From Aliisedimentitalea scapharcae (lineage in GTDB: Bacteria > Pseudomonadota > Alphaproteobacteria > Rhodobacterales > Rhodobacteraceae), in assembly GCF_045277565.1 (NCBI RefSeq), contig NZ_CP123586.1:120396-184395 (forward strand): a DNA stretch of 64,000 nucleotides. Reading direction: 5' to 3'. The position numbers and the translations under genes were made by a program. Under the pieces are notes generated by a model that saw only the letters and a program-made list of their open reading frames with translations, searched no databases and had not been told where the DNA came from. Positions within the stretch are counted from its first letter, which is position 1, and each line of letters begins with the position of its first letter. This document shows positions 44,301 to 59,300 of this stretch, piece by piece.

Positions 44301-47300
44301 CTGCGTTTGTGAAGGGCGGGAAGGGTTTCTCGCCAAAGTTGCGACCCACATTGTCGTCGCCTTCGCCCGAATAGAACACACCATCTTGCGACGTATCGCC
44401 ATAAATCACGAGCAGCGATTCTGAACCGCCGCCGCCATCAACAATGATCGAGTCACCGTCACCAGCATCGCGGTTTCCGCCGCCATGGATCATGGTGAGG
44501 CCACCGTAGATTGCGGTTTCATCATTCTGGCCAGCGGTTGTGGGCTGCAACGTTCCATCAATGCGCAAATTGTCGTTGCCCTTGCCCATCATGATGTTGA
44601 GAATCTCGATGCTGGACAGCAGCGGATCAGTTCTGAAATTGCCTTCTGAATCGACCACCTGTGTACCAAAGGAGATACCGCCCGGCACCGTAGCGGGTTC
44701 GCCGAAGTCGGCCTCGGGGAAGCTCAGATCAACCGCCATGCCAAAGCCGGTCAGACCAGTGGACGTCAGAACACCATTTTTGTCCTCCTGCGAGGCATCG
44801 TCAAAGATGTTCAAAACATCAATTTGCGCCTCTTCGTCAGGCTGCGGGCCGATATCGACAGCTTCGCCCGGTGTCTCACCCGGCAGGATGATTGCCTGGA
44901 TCAGTGTCCGGTCAGCACCTGTCGCGCCACCTTCGACCGAAAGTGGTCCCTGAATATTGGTCAGGCGGTGCACCGATGAAAACGACATCTTGTTCCGCAA
45001 ATCGGGCGGAAGCGTGTAGTCATCATTGAATTCGACGGTGATTTCGACTTCGGTTGCCCAGTTCGTGTCATCAAACTGGATAGCATCTGCGACACGAACC
45101 ACACGCACCGTGCCAGTGTCAGCCGTCAGCGCAGCGGAAGGAGTCAACCGCAGGAATTCCCGGTCAAGTACATCCAACTCCAGCAGGGCAATCTGATACA
45201 GACCGGCATTGGGTCCTCCGGTAATGCGGATCTCATGGCCCGGCAGGAACCCATCAGCAAACCAGCTACCGCCGTCAGTCCGTGTGATTGTATCTCCGTC
45301 GATAGTGACACCATCTTCGACAATGGTTTCATCGCCAAAGATCACCTGACCATTAAACAGTGCATCAATCGTCACCTGACCAAGCGACACCTCGGTGTCG
45401 GAGCCAACATCAAAACTGGCACCTGCAAAGGTGATCGCCGTATCGGTAACTGCTGTCACTTCATAAGATTCTTCGGTGCCCGTGTCATTCGCAGCGCTAT
45501 TGGAAATCGCGATGCGGTCTCCGACATTGACAAACGCATCGAGGAACGACCCTAGGTCGGTGCGGGTCACGGTATCACCCAGGAATGAAACGGGACCTTC
45601 AAAGAATTCTGCAACCTCGAATTTACCCACATCTACGTTATCAAGAAGCCGGTCGCTATTGTCCGATGTGTCAATCGCACCGACAATGGATGCCTGCCCG
45701 TCGGTCAACAGTGGAATGGTTACGATCTCGCCCGGATTGGGCGCAGAGGTCAGACGCAGCGTATAGTCGTCAGTCTCGAGCGGGGTCACCAAAGTGTTCC
45801 CTGCACTTTCTGTGATAACAACGCCCGGTGTGTCATTGTCGAGCACCTTGACCGGCAACAGCTGGCTCGCGACACCGTCAAAGGTCCCGCCCGTGGACAT
45901 TACGGTTGCCTCGATCTGCAGACCACGCGGATCTTCGGGGCGTGTGTCATCAATCGCTGTAAGGGTAACATATTTGACTGTATCCCAGTCCGACGCGTTG
46001 AATGAGACCGTCGGCGTGTCAAAGGACAGCTGAGCATCGGTTTCCGGTGCAAAGATCTCTGCCAGCGACACAGTCACGGTTTCGCCGGCGTCAGGCGCAC
46101 GGGTAAGCGTTACGCCAACCCGATCCGTGAACCCTTCGGGCCCTTCCAGAACGCGGGTGTCAAACCCATCATGGGACAGAATCACATCGGCCCGATCATT
46201 GTCCTGCACTGTGACCTGAACATTTCGAACCGCCAGCCCGTCATACAGATCTACTGCATCCTGATCGCTGCCACTGTCATTCACCGCTTGGACAGAATGG
46301 CTGATGACGACCTTGCGTTCGCCTTCTGCCAGTGTGTCGTCCGACGCCGCCACCCAAATGGTCTGAGCATCCGACCAATTGGTCGAATCAAAGACAAGTA
46401 CCGTATCTCGGGTTGGCACGATTTCGTCCACTCCGTTAACCGGAATCGTATCGTCAAAATCGCCATCAGCGGTGCCTAGCAGAATGGAATCTCCGCCATC
46501 CGGCACGCCATCACCATTCCGATCCAGGAAAATCCGTGGTGCTTCGGTTGGATCCCACGCGTCTTCGTCATCCGAAGACCGAGCCGCAGAAACCGTAATG
46601 TAGACGCGCGTTCCCGCCGCAATGGCTTCGTTCAGAGAAATCTCGTACCGATCCCCGAAGTCGCCTTCGCGCACCACAGAGTAGCCGTCCTCTGTACCGT
46701 CATCCGCAACTTCACGGATCCGAACCGGGCCGCTGCTGTCTCCGGCTACAGTCATCTCCACACCTTCGACCGCGAGGCCGGCAAAACGGCCGTCGCTGAG
46801 GATGCTATGATTGATAACCGAGCTTTGCCCTTCCAATCCGGCACTGCTGATCGATTTGGTAACATCGCCAGCGACATTGACCACGTCACTGCCCAGATTG
46901 CCGATGATCCGCACCGCGACACCAATGGGTGTAGACAACACAAAGAATTCGTCGTCACCTTCCAGGCCATCAACCTCGAGAACTTCGATATTTTCGAAGT
47001 TCACGTTGAGACCGCCACCAAATATTCCATCCTCGCGTATCACAAAGGCGTCGCCGAATTCGGTCCCCAGAATGACCACTTTGTCATACCCGGCCCCGCC
47101 ATCGATCGATACTGGCGCATTCAGGTTATAGGTTACCTGATCCTCGCCGGTGCCAGTGTTGATGATGTTGCGTCCGGCTACTGAATACTGGTCGATAATC
47201 GGATTGAAATTTTCATCCGCCAGCGCAAAAGCACGCACAACGAATAGATCATTGCCCGCGTCCCCTTCGAGCCGGATTTCAGCCTTGTTGGAATAGACCG

Positions 47301-50300
47301 TGAATGTATCGCCGCCGTCGCCACCTTTGGCCACCAATGCCTGGGACGGGCCAGCCGTGATATAGCCACGGGTTGTTCGGATAATATTTGACGGTTCGTC
47401 ACCCGGAACGGCCCCAAGATGGAAGGTAGCGCCTTCGGGGGTGTCGGCATCCAGAACGCCATGGAATTGGCCGATCTGGAATCGGTCTGCGCCGGGACCG
47501 GCGTCCAGAGTCGTAATCGTGCTGTTGCCATCGACAGCAAACAGATCGGACCCACCAAGGCCAAAGACTGACAGGCGGCCATTGACGGCACGGTCGTAGT
47601 TAACCCGCTGTACATCAGCGGGCCTGTCAGAGGTCGTTTGTGCCTGATCAATGGCATTGTCCAGCGAAACGTCTGTGCCATCTGCATCAGCATGAAGCAG
47701 AGTCACAAAAGACGGCCGGTCGGACGTGCGGTTTTCGATAGATGTGATTTCCCGCATCAAGAAAAGGTCGGCTCCATCAGACCCGGTGATCGCAAGCGTA
47801 TCGGTCCCGTCGTTCCGGGCTCCGGTGTCGAGCACATTGATAACGTAATCGCGCTGTTCGCCGTAGGTCCCCGTTGTATTGACGACGTAAACGTCGGTGT
47901 CTTCTTGACCATCAAGATCCAACGTGTCCCGCACACCGCTATCGCGATAAGTATTCATCGTCATCAACGTGTTGACGGTGATCTCGTCTTCCTGTCCGGC
48001 TGTCTGAATGTAACCCTGAGTATCGAGCTGAAGCGAATTGACCGTGACGAGGTCGACATCACCACCCGATTGCAAGAGGAACTGATCGCCAGTCTGATCG
48101 CCACGCGTCACAATGCGGCCAGTCAATTCGGCGCTGCTGCCATAATCCGGATCATTGTCAGTGCCCGCGCGGGCAGACCCGGTGCGCGTGGTGTCAAGCT
48201 GGGCGGTAATCGTTGTCCCAGCGATAATCAGGCTGTTTGATTCCATCGACAGATTGTCGCCAACCCACAATGCAACCGACGTGCTGGCATCAACTGTGGT
48301 GCTGGCAAAAGTTTCCACCGCGTTTTGCACCACAAGCCGCGAGCCGTCGGGGAGCAGGTAAAGATCTTCTGCCGGAGCCAGGATGTCCCGCGGTAAAATG
48401 CGTGGCACTTCGGCATGTGCATAAGGCGATGCCGGCAGAGTCGGTACCGCGGGTGTATCCGGAATGGTCAAACGCACGGCACCGCCAGTTGAAAGAGCAT
48501 AAAGCAAATTCAACTCGTTCGCTGTTTCGGTCAAATACACGCCCACATCGGCGTCCGCCGTGACGATGCCCGAGAAGTCTCCCAAAATACCGGAATCTAT
48601 ATCAAAATCATCCGCAGACAGACCAATCGTTCCAAAATCAGCAAGCAAATGAACATTTCGGCCGCTGACGTTGTCACCTTCGTTTGCACCCGAGTTCGAG
48701 TCCAGAATAGACCCGGCCCGCGCCGTCAAGGTGACGTCTCCCAGGGCAGAGGCCACGCTATTCACCCGCATGGAGCCAGCGGTTTCCGTGATCCGGGCGG
48801 TTTGTTCGGCGGTGGCGGTCAGAACGCCAGATTGCGTCGCGCCCAGCACGTCATCAACAAGGTTTGTTTCAAGGAAGTCGGCATCGGTACCGATACCGCC
48901 AGCATTGGCGGTCAACGTGATATCCACGCCTCCCACATCCCACGGGTCGACCGTACCATCGGTCGGATCCGAATCCAGAATATTACGCGGTGCCTCAAGT
49001 GTAACATGGCCCGCCGAGGAATTGATGCGACCGACACGCAGATCATCCAGATCATTGGACAGAACAGCGTCAATCTCAGTTAGCGTAATGTCGTCATTTG
49101 TCGCGGCATCAATATAATGCGCGCCGTCCCCATCAAGGTCGCCTTGAAGGATGTTTGTGTTCGACACAATGCGAAGATCATTGTCACCGGCACCGCGTAT
49201 GGTGGAACCATCAGAATTTGTTCCATTCACAGTAATCCGACTTCCGGCTTCGACCAGATCAATGTCCCATGTTGTGGTGGTCAGTTCAGTCGCATTGGCT
49301 GAATACCCCGCTCCTGGCCCCAAATCCGCGTCAGGTGCCGGCGAGGTCGGATCATCGTAAAAGAATTCAAAGTAGGTTCCATCGTCATCCGTGTCTCCGT
49401 CGACCAAAACGCCTGCGCCTTGCCCATTGACGTTTTCGCGGACTGCGGACCGGAGCGAAAGCGTTGCCTCGGTGGCGGCGGCTACAACTCCGATTGCGAC
49501 AGTGGTTGTTGCGGCGGTTGTGTTCCCGGTGCGCAGGCGCATACCAAGATCCAACCAGATATTGTCTCCGGACGTGCCATATAATGACTCGTCTTCAGTG
49601 GCGAGGCGGGTCAAATCTACTCGGATTGCATCAGCCGCGGTGCCTATGTCACCCGACGTGGCTTCAATCCCATGGAACAGGGACACAATTTGGGTCGAGG
49701 TACCCGCGGCAACCGTAGACGCCCGTGTCAGGGTCAACGTATCGCCGTTGAAAGTGGCAATTTGGTGCACGGTATCACCAACACGGATCAGCCCACGCTG
49801 CGAAACCCCAAGTTCAGACCAATCCCGACCATCTGTTCGGACCAGTTCAACAGCACCGGCAGCGCCAACCTGAGCAGTGATTTGCAATTCGGCAACCGTG
49901 TTGCTCATGAACTCCGTGTCACGATAGCTGCGATCAAAATCCGCGTCCCCAAGCGTGTTGGTTCGGATCACAGCGCCTTCGGTTAGGATGTCACCCCCTG
50001 TGTTGAGTATGCGGGTTTCTCCCAACGGGTTCTCCAGCGACGCACCATTGACGTTGCTGCCGGCCAACACAATGTTCCCTGCCCCCAGGTTACGGATATC
50101 AATCAGGCCGCCGCTCAACGTTTCCTTGATCGAGAACTGCATCGCGCTTGCAGAAGAATCCAGGTCGACCAGTTTAACGCGCGCCTGCCCTGTTTGACCA
50201 ACCATGTCGATCCGGTTCACGACGAGGTCGAAATCAGACTGGTTCGTCAGACGAACCTCGGCAAACCCACGCAAAACACGCAGTTCAGTCCAATGTTTGC

Positions 50301-53300
50301 CACCGACAACACCATTCTCCTGCGAGATATACCCGCCGGGCGCGTTGAACACGACAGACCCAAGGTTCGAAGCAATAATGTCTTCGACTTCTATCCGGTC
50401 ACTGCCGTTGAAATCATTGAAAGCGTCCGTTCCAATCTCTGGCAGGATAAAGTTGCCGCTATCGTCCATTAGTCGGACGTTATAAGCGCGCACCACTTCA
50501 CCGCTGGCATCAACCACCAGTTCTGGAGATGGCCCGGCGCTGATCTCGATATCGGAGTCCCATTCGACTGACGACCCAACGTCATCGACGCTGACATAGA
50601 CCGCAAGATCATTGTAGCCCGGATAAGTATTCAGGGCACTGGGTGGAACGTCATTGATATGGACATTCACGTCCCCAATCAAACGTGGCGCTGCAAAGAT
50701 CGTGGCACCGGCGTCACCGTCCAAAATGACACTTGTACTGTTGCCACTGGGAGAGGTCCCAGTCCCAAGGCCAATGCCCCAGAACACAGCCCGATGATCG
50801 TTGTCATAGCTATAACCTGGCCGCTTGACTTCAAAATCAACACCACGACGGCCCTGAACCAAAGTGCCATCAACCAATGGATCGTGACCGGTGCCCAAAT
50901 GCCCTTCGATCCGAACGGAAGAGTCATAGTCAAAGGTACTGTAAGATTCGGCCCGCGTGCCGCCAAACAGTCCCCCGGCTTCGGCGCGTGCATAGCTGTC
51001 CATCGTCAGGTTACCCGACAATACGCTGGAAGTCGGGCCACCAAGAATGCCGAGATTGGCGCTGACATCAACAGTTTCGGCGTCAATCGCGGCTCCATCG
51101 CCGATGACCGAATTCGAGCGCGCCGTCAGGTTGTTGTCAAGATAGGCACCCGCGCCGGCAATCAACCCGCCACCGTCGGCAATGACCTCGGCTGTGTGGT
51201 TAAAGTCGAGCTGCGAATACTGACGGAAATTGCCTGCGGCTTCGATTGTGACGCCTGTGGCCTGAACTTCGGATGCGTCTGTATCTGCTGCTCCGCCATT
51301 CAAACCAGTGGCAGCTGTACCGCCAACTGTAACACCGGTAATGCTGGACAATTTACCCAGCGCAGTCGTCGAATAGCTGGTCGCATTCTGATCGCCATCC
51401 GAATTCTGCACATTCAGCACACCACCGGAAATATTGCTGACAACGAGGTCAAGATTTGAATCGGTCAGTGAATACAGCGTAACATCACCGCCCGCCTGAA
51501 CGAGATCGGCATTGATAAAGGCCTGTGCCTTCACATCGGTGCGTGAATCTGCGTTGGGGATCGAAAATGCTCCGAGACCGCCACCGCCGCCGCGGGCTTC
51601 GGATTTAGTCTGTCCATCAAAGGACACGAAAACTGCCTCACGGATATTGCGGCCCTCTATTGTTTGCAGACCCATCCCCGAGGCATCCGTCGGATCTCCT
51701 GCAAGAGCTTCCAGGTTGACACGGAATTCGTGACGACCCTCAGTTGGAGCACCCAAGTTGACTTCGACCCGTTCCAGACGCTGGATACCGCCAAGCGTTT
51801 GATGAACAACCGTTGTTTCATCAGACAGGGTGATCGGAACCGAACCGGAGAACGACGCGATATTACCCGTGCCATCCACCAACAGGAAGCCATCCGCGAC
51901 TGGGCCACCATTGCTTGTCACCGTGTAAGTGGGCCCGGCTTCCAACCTGGAAACTGGCAAATCCGAGGCTTTGGTCAGGGTATGGACAGTTTTGTCACTC
52001 GCCGAACGCGAAATCGGAATCTCGGTGATCGCGATGTCATTGCTCGGGTCGCCCGGGTCGGTATAACCGACTGCTTCCAAATAGGTTTCGGCCAACTGGA
52101 TACGATACGCATCGACACGAATGACATAGTACCCCCGGTCCGGAGACAATTCGGGAATGGCATTCAAATCCGGATCAGGGGTGCCTCCTGGTTCGATTGA
52201 GTAAACGACCAGATCTCCGCTGTTAAAACCATGGCCCTCATAAATACCATCCCTATTAACGTCTGTACCCAGATAAATCGTGTCGTTGTCCTGAGTGATC
52301 AAATCGCCTGCAGTCGTCGCATCTGGCGTACTGCTAGTGCCCTGCAAATCAACAAAAGCAGCCTCAAAGCTGCGCGGTGACCCAGTGTTGGAATACGTCA
52401 CCTTGTCGCCTGCCACAAAGGGCATGGCACCAGGGTCGATGACACCGGTGGTAATTTCTCCGCCGCCAAAGGTCAGGCGGTCGGTGCTCGCGTTAAAATC
52501 TGACGTCGCAAGGCGAATGGTGAAGTCGTCCACCACACGCACCTTATAGGTTGCACCTGCGGTCAGACCCGAGATCGGATCGCCTGTCGGCTGATAAATG
52601 ATTTCGACATCGTCTTCAAAATTATGCGCATTGGCAAACCGAATTGTGTCGCTGCTGGCATCGACCTGCGCTGACCCTTCGGGGGCCGCCTGATAAATTC
52701 GGTGCGTCCCCGACGAATACATAAGATCCACTGGGGTACCGGTGCCATTCTCGGCATCAGACTGATCGCTATACAGTTCGATCGCGTTCAAATTCACATC
52801 GACAACACGAACGTAAAAGGTCTGCCCTGTCGGAGCGATCGGAATCGCGGTGCCCGGATCATAGCCAACTAATTGACCAGTATAGAGATCCGAGGATGCG
52901 CCCAAATAGATCCGATCTTGCATGGCATCGACGCCAGCTGGGACCTCCACATCAATCAGGCCGTTCTGGGACGCCGTATCCGTGGCCTGTGCTTCTGTCG
53001 CATAAAGTTCGATTACAAAATCATTGATTGCCCGGACATAAGCAGTTCCTCCAACTGCCGCAGCGCTGGAAACCGTGTCCCCAGTGGCAAGACCATGCAC
53101 CGAGCCAAAGCTGATCTGGTCCTGAGCCGGGTCAATACCCGTGATCGGGGCAGCGACACCCGTTAGCGGCAGTACCGCAGCGGAACTATCAAAACTCTGC
53201 GACGTTTCAACAGAAAGCGCGGAACCGAACCGGAAGGTATTAGCCGGGTCGAGCGCATTTTCCTGATAATCCAGAACCGTGTAAGTGCCATTGGCTGACC

Positions 53301-56300
53301 CAGCCCCTGTCAGAACAATTCCATCGCCTTCCTGCAAACCGTGGCGCTCAAAACTGATGGTGTCGGTGGTGCCATCCATGGTCAAAAGATCTGAAGGCGG
53401 ATTGGTATCCCCATCATCGGCAACGGCACCCACGGTTACGTCGTCCGCGCGAATTGTACTATTTTCGCTGATAAAGGCTTCTACATCATTGTTGGACCGG
53501 GCATCCGATACCGAAGCAAGAACAGTAATGCCGCCTCCGCCATAGGCGCTGGCCTTGCCCTTGGCTTCTCCGACAATGTTTCTTGCGGTGACAATCAAAT
53601 CACCTGTCAGATCCAGGTCCGCGCCATCGCCTGCGTAAGCAGCAGTATCAGTGTATGTGTATGCGTTGGTTTGCGACCCACCGCCTGCGATCAACGCACC
53701 GGTCCCGACCAAAACATCCGAGAATGTACCTGCCTGACTGGTCGCATCGACGGTCACATTGCGACCTGTAACCTGAACATTATCGCCAAGCCACGCGAAG
53801 GACGTGGCGCTCAGGTCCGAATCTGAGAGCAGGACCGAGACCGCAATCCCACCGCCCGAACCGACATCACCATCAACCGATGCAAAATCGTTGTTCGTAT
53901 TGCTCTGGACAACAAGATCGCCGGTCAGATCAATAACCGCGCCATTGCCGATCCAGGCTTCGGCCGTCGAATAGGTGCTGTTGTCTGCAGAACCGACATA
54001 GGCGGTTCCGGTGCTACCTGCACCGCCAGCGATGCTGACGGACACAACCAGCAGGTCCACATCTGCCTTGCGCTGTTGCGCGTCCGCCCAAACCGTGACG
54101 TTGTCAGCGGTGATGCTGGTCCCCGCCCCGACATAGGCTTCCATCGTTGTGGTCACGGTTGCCGTCGGGATCAAAGCCGTGATGGCGATCGCACCGCCCG
54201 ACCCGCCATGCACATAGGCATAACTGTTGCTGTCCTCGATAGCCGTGATTGTGACATCCCCGCCATTGATCATTGATGTCGCTGCCGCGCTTCCGGCAAG
54301 CGAAGTCCCATCACCCAAACCAAAACTGGCAGATGTCAGGCCCGAGATATGGCTGTCGGCAGACCCGCCAGTGCCGGTAATTGCGGCGACCCCAGCCGCG
54401 AGAATTTCACTATCGGCGTCACGAAGCGCGTCCGCAGTCACCGTAAGCCCGCCTCCATCGATCTGAGTGCTTTGCCCCACATTGGCAATCACGTCGTTTT
54501 CGATGGTCGACGTGGCCAACAGCGCGGTAATCGACAAACCGCCCCCTGATCCACCATCAGACAACGTGTCAGCAAAAGCGTCGGATTCAGCCACGACAGT
54601 CGTCCCGCCGGCACCAATTGTCAGACTGGTGGCTGAGCTAGACACGCCCCGGTCGCGATCGGACCCGATGGTGGCCCGGGTTTCACCACCAATTGTCGCC
54701 GTCGCATTGGACCCCGCGCCCGCCAGGAGGCCCACGGCAGCACCAGTGATTTCGGTGTATGCGTCCAGAAACGAGGTGGCTTGAACGTTCAGGGTCCGCG
54801 CAGCAATAATCGCGCCTTCGTCGATGATGGCCCGGATGTTACCAGTGATCTGAGCCCCCGACAAAGAGGCCGAAATTGCGCCACCGCCGACTGTCACAGC
54901 GGTTGCATCGACATTGGCGTAGTGGGTCGCTTCGGCGTCGACTTCAATTTCACCCGAATCTTCGGCGGTTCCGGTCGCGGTTACCGTCTGGCGGCTACTG
55001 TTGCTCTCGAGCCCAATAAGCGCCTCGACATCACGTGTAACCAGAATGTTCCCGCTGGCTCCCTCTTCGGCATCCGGAGCCGCACCGATCCCTGCACCGG
55101 TCAAAAGACCGACCCCCACGGAAATCAGATCCGAACTTGCAGTCGCGGTGCTGCCAGATGTGACGTGCACATTTTGACCTGTCACTGTCGAAGTACCACG
55201 GATCAAACTGCGAACCCGCCCGGTCACTTCGGCGCTGGCAAGCATGACCGAAATTGAAACGGCACCAAAGGATCCGCCTTGCGCGGTCGCAAAGGCCAAT
55301 GTGTCAATCTGAGCGTCGACAACAACGTCCCCGTCGGTTGCTGTGACAGTCGAGCCCTGAATTTTTGCCGTCACGTTGCTCATCACCAGCGCCTCGGCGG
55401 AAACACCCGCACCCGAGATCGAAATGGGCGAAACCGCAATGGACGCCGCAGTCCCCGTTGATTTGAGAATGTTGTGAACAGCGCTGGCCATGACATCAAC
55501 GTCATCTGCTGCTGTAACTGTGCTGGTGCCGACAATCTCGGCCTTCACGTCTCGATCAATCTTGTTCTCGATTGCCACACCAGCACCGGCAAGCCCGGCC
55601 ATGCTGATCGACACCGTTACACCCACGGCTTCGCTGTCGAGCGTCGTTAGATCCTCGGCGTCGACAATAACGTCACCGGTGGCCTCTATCGTGCTGCCAC
55701 TGATCGTTGCATCGACATTGCCCAATGCCTGGTTTTCCACGATGACAACGGCTGCGTTGAGCGTGATGGAGATCAGCGAAATTGCGCCCGAGATAGAGAC
55801 CGCAACGGTCGTATCGTCAAAGTCCACGTCGGAAAAGGCCTGTACGCGCACATCGCCCGAGGGATCCAGGGCACCAGAGGAATCAACGCCGGTTGCTTCG
55901 ACATGCGAACTGGTGATGTTCGCGTCCAGTGTAGAACTCAATGTGTTGTAAACACCGGCACCGGCACCAGAAACAGAAACCGATACACCATCCTTAAGGT
56001 TGGTGGCGACGCTAAAGGCGATCGATGCAGCAACCGCGATGCCATCCATGCTCGACGTATCTTCGGCGTAGACATCTATTCCACCGCCCGAGACGCGCGG
56101 GTTCCCTGACGCATCCTCAGCGTCCACGATTTCGGCGATGATGGTGTTGCCAATGGAATTGTCGACGTACCCGCCTGCACCGCTGATCGAGACGGCTGTG
56201 TTCTGGCCGATCGAGATTGCGACCGCCGCCCCGACCGAAATTGTTTCAATGACCGCACTCGCCTTGGCATGGACCGAGATCGTGTCACTGGCCTGAACGG

Positions 56301-59300
56301 ATGAATCCGAAATACGCGCCGTCACCTCGTTTGAAATATCATTGATTGAAACAAATGCGGCGAGCGCAATGGAAACCGCCGGATCACCAAACGAAAGGCT
56401 GATCGCAGCACCATCTGCGCTGGCGAACATATTGGCCTGGTCAAAGGCAAGAACATCGACCTTCCCAACTTTTTCAGTGGCGTTTACACCTGCGATAACA
56501 CTGTCCGAAGTAATCTCGGCGGTGATCGTGTTGTCGATGTCATTGAAAGCAAAACCACCCGCCAGGCTGGCAGTGATAGATGGGTTGCCGGGCGAAATGG
56601 CCACGGCACCAGCGACACCGATTGCAATGGCATTGATCGTGGCATCTTCGGTCGCGACATGGTCGAAATCTGCAACACCCGCAAGCTGATCCTGGGCGTT
56701 CTGAGATGTGGTTGGTATTGTGCTGGCTTTGACCAGGACATCGCCACCTGTGGTATAGATGTCGGAATCCTGTACACGTGCAACAACGCTGTTTGCAATC
56801 TCGTTGACGGAAACCGAGGCCGCGATGCTCGCGGCGACGGCCGTACCACCGCTACCGACAGCAAGCGTAAACGATCCGGCCAGGGCGAATGTATCAATCG
56901 TTGACCCATCCTGCGCCAAAAGGGCAACATCGCCGCCCCCGGTGCTGGTAAACGAAGAATTCGTCAACGACGCTTCGGTGTCGAAACCTATTTTGCTGAT
57001 GGCGACACTGCCCGACCCGGAAAACCCGATGGCGTTGCTATCCGTCAGGCCAACGTCTGCAGTGACTGCCACGCCCAGAACAAAGGTATCAATATCCGCG
57101 CCGGAAATTGCCCCAATCGAAAGGCCACCATCTGCGGTTTCAAGCGTGGACGTGTCGACCGTGGCACCAACGTCAGGCGTGTTGCCCCCTTCCAAGCCGT
57201 TGATATCGTTCACTGCAACAGCGATACCCAAGGAAACAGACGCCGTAGAACTGAGCCCGATTGCAATGCCAACCCCACCCGCATCGGCTTTGATCTCCGA
57301 CTCGTCACCAAGGCCGCCTTCGATCAAAATCCCCTTGTTCCCGCCTGTAATCGTGGCACCATCAACATCGGCAAGGGCACGAATTCTGAGCCGGTTTCCG
57401 GATCCGGTGCCAGCAAGCGCCAGAGCTGCGTCACCTTGCGAAGCGGTCCCTGCCCCGGCAATGGTCAGCGCAGTGATCTTGGCCGTCAGATCCGCCCGAA
57501 CAACGACATCGCTGTCCGCGCTGTTGGCAACAGTTCCGGCGGTGATTTCGGCTCCATTCACGATTGCCATCGTGTCTGTGGTGAGGTTGTTGATCCCGAT
57601 TGAAAGGCCAAGGCCACCCGCAAACCCGCCGCCACCGCTGCCTGCAAGCGCAAGAGCCAGAGCAAACCCGCCTGCATCGGCATCTATCGTTGCATTTTCC
57701 TTGGCAATGACCGAGATGGCCCCATTGGTTGCGGTAAGCTCAGTATCACCATCGACTTCGGTCGCCACAGCATGAACGACGGTGTTCAGATTGTTTACCG
57801 ATACTGATCCCACACCGCTAAAGGCATAAGAGCTACCGCTTGAGCTGTTGGATACAGCAAGCGCGACACCATACGTATAGTTTTCAATCTCCGAGAGATC
57901 GTCGGCTTTGATGGTTATTGAACCATCCATAACTTCGATATTGGAATCACTGACGCGGGCAACCACGTCAAAGGACGCGTCTTCGGTGCCGACTTCATTG
58001 ACGCTGATTGCGATACCAACGGCCGCAGCGGTGCTGCGACCCAGCCCGCTGGCAACCGAGAAGGTCAGTGCCCCGGAAATCGAAAGAATATCTGGTTTCG
58101 CTGTTGCAAGGATCTGAGAGGAACCCTGGTACAGGGTGACAGTTGAGTCTGAAACATACGAACGGACCTTGCCGGACAGCAAATTGACGCCAACTGAAAT
58201 GGCAACGCCCACCGAAATGGTGTCGTTGCTTTGCGATGTTGTTACGGCTCCACCCAGGCTACCCGCGAGCGAAAAGATGTCGCCAACGCGAAAGGCGTCA
58301 ATGATCATGCCGCCGTCACCGGTGGCATTCAAATTCGGATCATTGGGGAACGGGTCCGCGGCAATATCAAAATTGGTCCCCAGGACCAATGCGTCTGTAT
58401 CTCCGCTGACGTCGTTTACACTGACAGCGCCCGCGACGCCAATGCCGGTCTGGGTGCCACTACCCCCGGTCTGGCCACGCGAAATGGCAATGGCGAAAGA
58501 ACCCGAAACCGCAACGATCTGGGTTTCGTTGTTCGACGTGACTTCGAGAGATCCTGCGTTGACAGTTCCGGCGTCCGTGATGGACGCCCGAGTCGTGTCA
58601 TCCACAAAGTTAAGCACAACAGACCCGGAAACACCCACACCGGTATTGACCTGGTTCTCAAGCGGTTTGTCACCAAACAGAATGCCCAGAGACTCTCCGT
58701 CCAACGGGTCGTCCGATTGGTCAGGGTGTTGTTCATTGGATTGAATGGCTCCAGCGATAGAGAAACCCCAAATCGCCCCGTCGTTGATCGCACGCACCGA
58801 AAGTGCACCGTCCAGATCCAGATAATTTGTGGAAACGGCACTATATGAACCGTCAGCATCCGGCAGTTCCGGCCCAATAACAGCGCGGGTGTTCCGCGTG
58901 ACGTCATTGACCGCAATCGACACACCGACGCCAACGGATTCCCCCAGGAACAATCCACCAGTTATGCCAACATGCGTATCCAATGACCCCGCATAAAGCC
59001 GGGCATCTTCACCGGTGACATATGCGCGATTGCCAAGCTGGACCAGCGTGTCGCTATCCTGATAGATCACCGAAACCGTACCGCCAACAGCAAATCCCGA
59101 AGACGAGGCCGCGCCCGATTGGGCAAAGCCCAGATTGAACAATGCCTCTTCGGCCTTCATGTTGAATCCACCAGAGCGACCGGTAAAGATCCTTGCGTTG
59201 TCTTCGACAACAGCCTGCGTCGTATTATCGACCAACTTTACATAAAGCGTGGCTCCGATACCGCCCTTGCCACCACTGTTTCCGGCCACGCTTGGCCCTT

